64,000 bases of DNA, taken from positions 171,785,121 to 171,849,120 of the forward strand of contig CM061919.1 in the NCBI GenBank assembly GCA_031002005.1, read 5' to 3'. Shown piece by piece: positions 26,308-35,300 of the stretch (position 1 is the stretch's first letter; each line of letters opens with the position of its first letter). The position numbers and the translations under genes are program-made. The notes beneath the pieces are model-generated. The model was given only the letters and a program-made list of their open reading frames with translations. It had not been told where the DNA came from and ran no database searches. This DNA comes from Vandiemenella viatica. Taxonomy: Eukaryota; Arthropoda; Insecta; Orthoptera; Morabidae.

Positions 26308-29300
26308 TAACGAAGGATAGGGAAATATGACCCAACACTTACCACAGATGAAGGCGGCTGGGACGACGAACAAAAAACAAACACAAGAGAAGCGCGATAT
26401 TTCGGCTTACTGCAGCCTTAAACGTGCAGAAGGTGAAGAACCAGGCGGTGTCACATGTGTACACACAGACGGTCGACATATATATATATATGAATTTATT
26501 GTTTCCAGTATATATAAACAGGGCTGTGGTAGAATTTGCAACTTTCTAAATAAAAGTTTACATGAGGTTCTACTTTGTACCCCTTCAATAATTCTGATAA
26601 TTTTTTTCTGCATTTTGAAGCATTTGATACTTACTTGGTAGGGAGTTTCCTCAGAATATCATACCATACCTTAATAATGAGTGCACATACCCAAAAATAA
26701 ATATTCCTAATTGTTTCAATAGATATGCAACCAATTAAGACTCTCATCGTGTAGCAGATAGTATTTAGTTTTTTGCAAAGGTGTTCCACTTTTAAATAAC
26801 TTGTATGTATATACCTAGAAATTTTATGTTTTCTACATTTTTAAGTAGTTCACCACTGAGTTTTACTGTCGGTAACTGGGCATCTAAATTATTTTTTGTC
26901 CTGAAGTGTATGGCATGTGTTTTTTTTGGGGGGGGGGGGCGTTATATTAGCTTGTTTTGAGAAAACCAGTTCACAATTTGTTGAGAAGAGTTTTCAATAT
27001 TTTTAGTTAACTGTTCATTATTACATTCTTTCATTAAAATGCTGGTGTCATCTGCAAATTTAATTATATGTCTCTAAAACAAATATTTTTTTCAACCAAA
27101 TCAACTGGGTGTTTGACATTTTTTTATTTAGTTTTTTAAAACTTACAAAAATTTATGACACATAGTCATGTTAAATATATTAAATAAAGATCAGAAGAAA
27201 ATGACACCAATATCAGAGAGTTAAATCAAACATTTTTTTAGTTACAGCTGTACAAGATGTCAAGCCAATGTAAAATTGGAGTAATATTTGCTTATTTGAA
27301 AATTGATTGCTCAAAAACTAAATGTCCAAATAATTTGAGATTTTGCCAAATTTTAATTTAATTTAATTGCAATGGAGCACAGGCTCCGGTGGCAATTTCC
27401 ATACACAACCATCTTCCCCCTATCCTGCACCTACCTACATTTGCCCTCTACAAATTTTATCTTTAAATTCTTTCAAAGTTTTCGATAAATTATTCAACAT
27501 TTCTCTTGGTAACTCATTCCAATCCCTGACACCCTTACCTAAAAAAGAGAATCTTCCCACACCCTTGTGCCTGAAATCGAGTGCCAGCTTGTGGTCATGG
27601 TCATCTTTTCCCTTCCATGCACTACTTTTCGTACCTATTCCAATATCTTTCCATGCCTCATCGCCAGTATATGCCCTGTACACTCCCATGACCTTACTCA
27701 TGTCTTGCAATGAATCCCATTCCAGCTCCTTTATCATATCCGTCACTGATTGCATTCTGCAATAATTTCCAGAAGCAAATCTAGCAACCCTTTTTTGCAC
27801 CCTCTCCAACTCCTGTATTTAATACGTAAAATGAGGGTCCCATACTACACAACCATATTCAAGCAATGGTCTGACCAAAGTTTTGTAACCCAATTCCTTG
27901 ACTTCTCTTGTACATCCCCTCATCACTCTCTCCAATAAGTGCAGAACTTTGAAACCTTTTCCTACCACCTGTCCTATGTGTCCTGCCCAGTTAAGTTTGT
28001 TATCAAAAGTAATTCCAAGATATTTAGATTTCAAGTCTTCAGCAAGCAATTCTTTCCCCACCTTATATTCATAATTAACCTTTTGTTTTTTATTTGTGTA
28101 CCTAATAAGCTGACTCTTCTTTGCATTTATCTTCATTCCATGTTTACCAACCCAATTAGATATCCTGTCCAGATCACCCTGCAACTGTTTACAATCCTCT
28201 ATCGTTTTGATTCTTTTATACTACATTATATCATCTGCAAACAATCTAATTTCAGATTGTAAACAATCAACACAATTATTCATTAGAATAATGAATAGCA
28301 ATGGTCCCAATATGCTACACTGTGGCACACCCATTTTCACTTCCACTTCTTTTGATACTACATTTCCTACCCTAGCTTTCTGTTTTCTACCTTTTAAAAA
28401 TTCTTGTACACAGCAAATGACTTTCTTATCCACCTTATTTACTACCATTTTATGGCTTATTCTGTCAAACGCCTTAGACAGATCTAGTGCTACACTATCA
28501 ATTTGGCCTCCCTTGTCCATTTCATCTGAAATATCTTGCATATATCCCACCAACTGAGATTCGCATGAAAATCCTTGCCTGAACCATGTTGCCTGCTTGA
28601 AAACCACTTACGTTCCTCACATATATTTCTGATGTGGTTCCATATCAATCTTTCCATTAATTTACCTACCACTGATGTCAAACTGATTGGCCCGTAATTC
28701 TCAACTCTATTTCTCGCCCCTCCCTTATGCACCGGTACTACTATTGGACTTTTCCAGTCCTGTGGTAAGCAGCAAGTGTCTAGACTCAATTTAAATAATA
28801 TTTCAAGATAAGGTACAATGTCACATCCGGCTATCTTTAAGATATCTGTAGTAAATTATCTTCACCAGCCCCTTTATTTTTTTTTTTTCAGCTTTCTTAT
28901 TTCCTTCATGATTTCCTCAGGATGGATATCAAATTTTTTACTATCGTCATTTCTAATTGTTTTGTTAAGCTCATTCTCCGAATTAGACCCTCCTGTTTCT
29001 GATTCATTGTCCCTAATGCTTTCACTGAACCAGTTACTTAAAATCTCTGCCTTTTTCAAATAATCAGTAACTTCTCCATCCTTATCTATAATTGTCTCTA
29101 CACCCTCCCTTCCTCTCAGTTTCCTGATATAGCCATAGAAATTTCTAGATGCATCAGTCAATGGTCCTCCTGCACTGACAATACTCCTCATAAACCCATC
29201 TTTAGCCATTTTCTTTGCTCTTATTAAGTCCTTGTTTAGTTGTTTTAAATATTCCCTACTACCCTGCTGTCTCTTAACCCTCTTATGTTATTTTCTAACT

Positions 29301-32300
29301 AACCTCTTTAACCTCCTCACTTCCCTATTATAGTACATTGGTTCTCTACTTCTATTCATTTTCTGCCTTGGAATAAATTTTTCTTCCCCCTTTCTTATTA
29401 TCTCCTTGAACTCTTCCCACCTTGACTCTACTGTACCTGAGACTTCCTTCCATTTGCTGAATTGTTCTCTGAAATATCTCTTCAAATTTGAAACCTGTGC
29501 CTTTTTATAATTGTACCTATTTTCCCCTTCAATTTTGGCTGCTTGTTTACTGAATCCTCTAATATCCATCAAAACTGCTTCATGATCACTTATTCCTTCA
29601 GTTACTTGATACCTCAAAAGGTTTTCATCGGGCTTAATTAGAAATATATCCAAATTTTTTTGTCCTCTAGTGTTTTGCTCAACCACTTGCGTAAATCCTC
29701 CTTCCCTTATTAAGATATTTGCAAATCTTTGTTCCCTTGTGTTATTTATATTATTCCCTTCCCAGTTTACACCTGGTAAATTTAAATCCCCACCGATGAT
29801 GATCATTCTATTCTCACCTCTGAAATCTGAGTATGAATTTAATTCCTCCCCAAGAGCCTCATCCTCTTCTGTCATTCTTCCACTGTGGTAAACAGCCAAC
29901 ACTCTGATTTTTTCTTTTTTACTACCCCAGAAATCTACCCCAAGTAACTCATGGTCTTGATCTATGAATGCCAGTGAACTGTGGTAGTTTTTGCTAACTA
30001 GTATGAAGACTCCTCCACCAACTGCTCCTCTATTTCTGTGGTACACTCTGTAACCACCAGGGAAAACCTCACTGTCGAGTACTTCTTCCTTTAACCAACT
30101 CTCTACCCCAATTATTACTTGTGGTTCATGCATCTCTATTAAGTTTGCAAATTCGATTACTGTGTTCATTATACTTCTACAGTTTACCATTAACACCCTT
30201 ACTACTGGCTTTACATTTTCAGAATTTATCTCCCCTTTCCCACTTTTACCACAGTCAGTTATTGTTTCAGCCATTTCATCTATTTCTTTAAAATCTGTGA
30301 CTTTCCCCATCGCGAATCTGCAATCAGTATCACTTTGATTATCTATTTCTGTCCCTTCACCAGCAGCCCCTAACCTAAAAAGGGCACAGTCCTGACCCCA
30401 TCATCACTGGAAACGGGCTCCCTCACTGCTTTAGCTAACAACTCAGAAAGTACTCCCTTCCCCCTTCTATTTAGGTGCAGGCCATGCCTAGTGAAACCCC
30501 ACCTACCAATGGTGTTCACAGGCACAACCCCCAACACAGAACTAATGCCTTTCCCAAGTAGCACTTCCGTTTCCACATTAACCCGCCTCACAGCATAGTT
30601 CAATTGTGGCTGGTCATGGCGACTTTGGACCTGCATGAGCTCCACCCTGGTATGCTGTGCCTCCTTCACCACCTTCCTCAGGTCACTCTCTATACTATAA
30701 CTCGCGTTTCTATCAATACTATTTCCCGCACCTCCCACTATCACTACTCTATAATCCTTAATGAAACTCCTACAAAGGGAACCTATATCCTCTATTACCT
30801 GGCCTAATGTTGCACTAGGTTTCAAAAAAACTTGTGACCTGATATCCTGTACCTAACTGATCCTGCAGAAGAGGGCCTACACCTCTCCCATGGCTAGTAC
30901 CTAGCAGCAGAACCCTTTTTTTTCCTATTCTTGCCCTGCACGCCTTTATTCCTAAAGGTCTGCTGCCTCTTACCTACTCCTACATCTACATGAGGCTCTT
31001 CTCCTCCTGCCTCTGGCAACAGGTCAAACCTATTTTTTCCCACACTTACTGAAGTGTCTGGCTTGTTCATCCTGTTAACCATGATTCTCCTACGACCTGT
31101 TACCAGCTCCCACCCATCCTTATCAACTTCCTCCAACCCACTATCTCTACTTTCTGCCTCTACAGCTTGAGCCTCGACAAGCTCAGCCCCCACAGGCTGT
31201 GCCTGTGCAGTCTGAGCCTCCAATTTCTAGTATAACAAGGTCCAGATCATTGGTTGATTTGTCATGTAATGATTCTGAGTTGGAGAGCACAATGAATTGT
31301 TGAGGAACATGCTGAACAATTTTTTATAAATTTATATTCGTTTGACGTTTACAGTAAATTATCTAGTGGTCATTTATTGCAGTCCTTGAATTCCTCACCA
31401 GTAAAAGAAATTTTATCCAACATCTTATGTTCGAAATTTATTATTAGTTTAATGGTATGATCCTTTCATCCCTTCCGCTCCAAGTTCTTCCTGTAATACC
31501 TCATTGCCAATGTTTGCCTTACACAGTCCCAGCACTCTCTTTCCCCCAATTCCAAAAGAAGTTCTGCTGCCACACCCATCATTAAATTGTGAATAATAAA
31601 ATTCATTGAAATAAATAAAATATTTATAATCTCAAGAAAAATTTCAATATATTTTTAGGATTTAGCTTTGAGATTTTCTGAATTTGAGTCTATGTTGCTG
31701 AAACCTTTGGACAATTTTCATGGCCAGGTCTCAACAAAATTTTGGTGCTGCTTATATTATGACAAATATTTATAATGTTTGAGAGTGGTTGTTATATTGA
31801 ATACTAGATATGTTTTGGAAAATTCAAGACCTCACTGCAGCTTTCCAGAAGATCATGTGCAGGGTACAGTGAAGGAATCTCCAGTTTACCTGTCCTTCTG
31901 TGGCAATAAAGTGTCCTTGAAGTTAAGTTGTTTTATTAAGCTATCAAAGAGTTATAATTAACTGAATGAATCTTTGATTTAGCCACTGAATTTAATATTC
32001 CTTTTCAAACTTACATCTCCAACATTCACAACTTTATAGCATACTAGCCTCGTACCCGTGGATTAAGAATTTTTTTTGCAGAATTAAATATAGTAAGTTG
32101 TTGGTAACGAAGGATTTAGTCCCAAACAATATCGAGTCGGCATAATATGACAGGAAAGCTATCACTATATCATTCTACTGTCGAACCTGCCTCTTGAAGA
32201 GAATTAATTTCCAACATATTTCTGTCACTATTCGATAAGATCTCAAAATTTCGTGACTACAACTGTTAATCATACTGGAAAAAATATCCTATGCCCTTCA

Positions 32301-35300
32301 TACAGATTTCCTTATAAAATTCCATCACAACGATATAGCCATTTGGTCGTCATAACGTATCAAAAAGACAGAGACCTACATCCCTAATTATAATAATATT
32401 ACTGTGGTTCACACTTACACACTGATTGCGAACAAAACCTGAGGGATCATTATAACGTAAAAAAGTATACACCTACAACATTGCAAGAATACCTACGATT
32501 TGCCTCGCATTGCACCCCTAACTTTCTAATATCTACGGTTTAACATTCAATCTGAATAACCTACGGCCCAGGCCTGACTCTTACGATGAAAAACAATTTT
32601 TAAAAATCTTATCCCCGACGGAGATTTGAACCGGAGATCACGACGTTCGTAAGCCAGCGCTTTAGCCACTCGGCTGCCAGGCCACTACGGGGAAACTCGG
32701 TGCGGAGTCGTCCACATCCAACGTGTCTGTCTACCGCCGTATTTTGAAGTTATGAGACAAATGTGTTATTTATACACATAATTTTCAACCAAATGTAGAC
32801 ACTATTTTTCTCCTTGTTACAAAGGATAAATGTGCAAAATTTCATCGAGAACGGATAAAAACTGTGGATTTGTATGAAGAACAAACAAACAAACATACAT
32901 TCCTCTAAATATATAAAGATATCGGACATCGTGTTTATTTGAAGTTTGCAGGTTTATGTTGCAAAGCCACATATATATATATAATATTTGATAACCAAAA
33001 GCATGCATTATCACTCAATCTAAATTGTTAACAGTTAACTTCTTTCTTTTTTTCATCTTTTATTTTATTTTTCCAAAGATTCCAAAATAGCTTCCTTTTC
33101 CCATAGTCTGGCCTGCACAAATTAATCTGTTTATGTATTTTGTGTGATTCAAAATTATCTGCAAACTCAGACTACGAAATATATAACTGTTCCGTCACAC
33201 TTCTCTCCAAAGTGGATGTATTATAATGATGTAAACTACATCTTCACTATTCAGTGAAACATTGTACCCTTAGAAACTAAATTTTTCATTGATGGAAAGT
33301 TCATTTAATTAATGTGGTAGGGTCTTGCTTGTGTACACCTGCTATCCTTACCAAATGTTTTTCTTCCACTAAATGACAAGAATTTGATGTTGTCTTTCAT
33401 GTTATCACATCACTCCTGTTTCCAACATTTGAATGTCAGTGTTTAAATTCCCTATCCTTGTTTGTTTTCATGTTGGATTGCAAAATTCCCTATACATTTG
33501 TATCATAAAAAATAACTGAAAGGTAGGATTGGGAATTGAGGGTGTAATCAGAAAATTAGGCTTAGGAGGAATGATTGTTGTTTTTTTTTTTTTCATTAAT
33601 CGCAATGGAGCGCACACTCCGGTGGCAATTTCCAAACACACATTTTTTCCCTTTCCTGTATATACCTACTTTCGCCCTCTATGAATTTCAACTTTAAATT
33701 CTTCCAGCATTTTTGATAAGTTATTCATCATTTCTCTTGGTAATTTGTTCCAATCCACGATATGTTATTAAGGCTGATCACACCAGCACAATTTGAATGG
33801 TTGAATGATTTTGGGGCAGATTATGTCAGGTCTAATTATAAAGAAGTTAGTGATGACATGGAAGTCAAGAAAAGGGACACGAACAGAAACTTCACTACTT
33901 AGTTTCAGGACTGAACTGTTGTCTGGGACCATTCATTGTGACGAAGGTGAGGTCTGTATGAGCTGGTGCAATGGAGGAAGATAAGGTCCATTGTGGTGCA
34001 TGTTTGACATATGAAAGATAAGGAAATTTCCCCAATAGTGAGATTTAAATAGTTTTACTATTGGATTTTTTTTTTTTTAGGTTTTGTAATGAGATTTAAG
34101 CCAGGCAGAGAACCACTGGTTTGTTTAGAGCAAATAAGAGTTGGTATTCATTGTCAACGCTATTTCTGGAGTTGGGTGGTCTGAAGTAAGATACAGGGAA
34201 GACTGTGTTACGTTTTTGTGAAGGATCATAGGAATTCATAATTATCGTAAATTATTTTACTAATGTTTCTGAGGTCAAGAGACAACTGGATTAAGAAGCC
34301 ATGCTCTAATTGAGTTTGGAAGGTCCTTTGGTTTCCTAAAATGCTAAAGCATAGAAAAAGATCTTTAAAAGCAAATTTGGGGAGATGGTTAAAGAATGAA
34401 GGTTTTTACTGGAACAACATGTAACAATAGGATTTATATGCATCTATAGTTTTGTTCAAGTTTTGGGTGAAAAATCTACAACCATTACGGATATATCTAT
34501 TTTTTGCTTATGGATTTACATCTTCTTAATGTTGAGATAATTAGAGGCAAGAAATGAACGGTGACAAGTAACAGAAAGGAAATCAGCCATGGCTCTTTGA
34601 AGGAACTATCCTGCCATTCACCTGTAGCAACTTTGGGAAGTCATGAGAAACTTAAATCCGGATGGTTGGACAGGAATTCGAATACGCATCCTCCCAAATA
34701 ATAAGCCAGAGCTTTAGTGCTCACCCATCATAATCGGTCATTATAAAGGTTCACCCAAAAAGATATTTGCGTACGTCTGTGCCAATCACAGCCCTTCCGG
34801 CTTCATATTTTTTTTCTGTAACCTTGTTTCAATTCATATTTCTTTATAACATGTTTCCTGTACCATTGTTAATGAGTAGCTACTACCAACTACAAAAAAA
34901 TGAAAAATAAATATTTTTTGATCTTCAACAACTGTCAACAAGCTACAGAAATTTGATCCACTGAAAACAAAATTTAATGTGGACTGGTCTTTCCTATGAA
35001 GCTACTTGTACAGAAGTTCATAACAGATTCATAAATAAAGAAAGACATGATGCTTAAATGGAAATTATGTTTAAACTTGCCTTAACAATTTCAAGGAGGA
35101 GTCTCAATAGTGCAGAGAACTTCCCATCACCAGCAATAGGAAACATATTTGTATGCTTCCAGCAACTCCAAACAATGGCAGCAAATCTGCGGCTTAAAGG
35201 ATTCTCATCCTGTTAATTCCATAATACAAAAGTAACTGTTAATAATTTAAACTTAAAAGTGCAGTACAGTGGAAATGTTTTATTTCATTTTGGACTATAT

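Larger units (their letters stand above)
25790..27110 (-). pseudogene. Non-LTR retrotransposon RT fragment, minus strand, split by a Penelope-type insertion
   Basis: Read from 27110 down: IKFADDTSILMKECNNEQLT (catalytic FADD), KNIENSSQQIVNWFSQNK, LPTVKLSGELLKNVENIKFL and LG.F.FGYVHSLLRYGMIF. After the interruption, 26050-25790 gives the usual LINE C-terminus (NDIHVYNTR, SRLKEYLL..CFYSIDEYLQ). Stops are present. The gap 26053-26495 is the nested insertion. It is in the same orientation as the SYCP2-like gene. Confidence 0.7.
27360..31240 (-). mobile_element. CR1-like LINE, nearly full length (ORF1 esterase + ORF2 EN/RT), inactive
   Basis: This 3.9-kb minus-strand element carries ORF1 (31223 to ~30370), ORF2 (30310 to ~27435) and a 3' end GCCACCGGAGCCTGTGCTCC followed by short AATTA-type repeats, as CR1 elements end in short direct repeats rather than poly-A. 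ORF2 has an APE endonuclease and an RT interrupted by frameshifts. It is the reference copy for at least five fragments in this window (508-2695, 2735-2835, 33592-33765, 38950-39680, 63040-63300). It lies in SYCP2-like intron 2 in the same orientation as the gene. Confidence 0.85.

Noticed and set aside
27819..28262. Plus-strand ORFs across 27.4-28.6 kb
   Set aside because: Antisense to the CR1-like reverse transcriptase, whose minus-strand motifs are unambiguous.
32613..32685. Functional tRNA gene
   Set aside because: A and B boxes are present, but the acceptor ends do not pair and it lies in SINE-like sequence.
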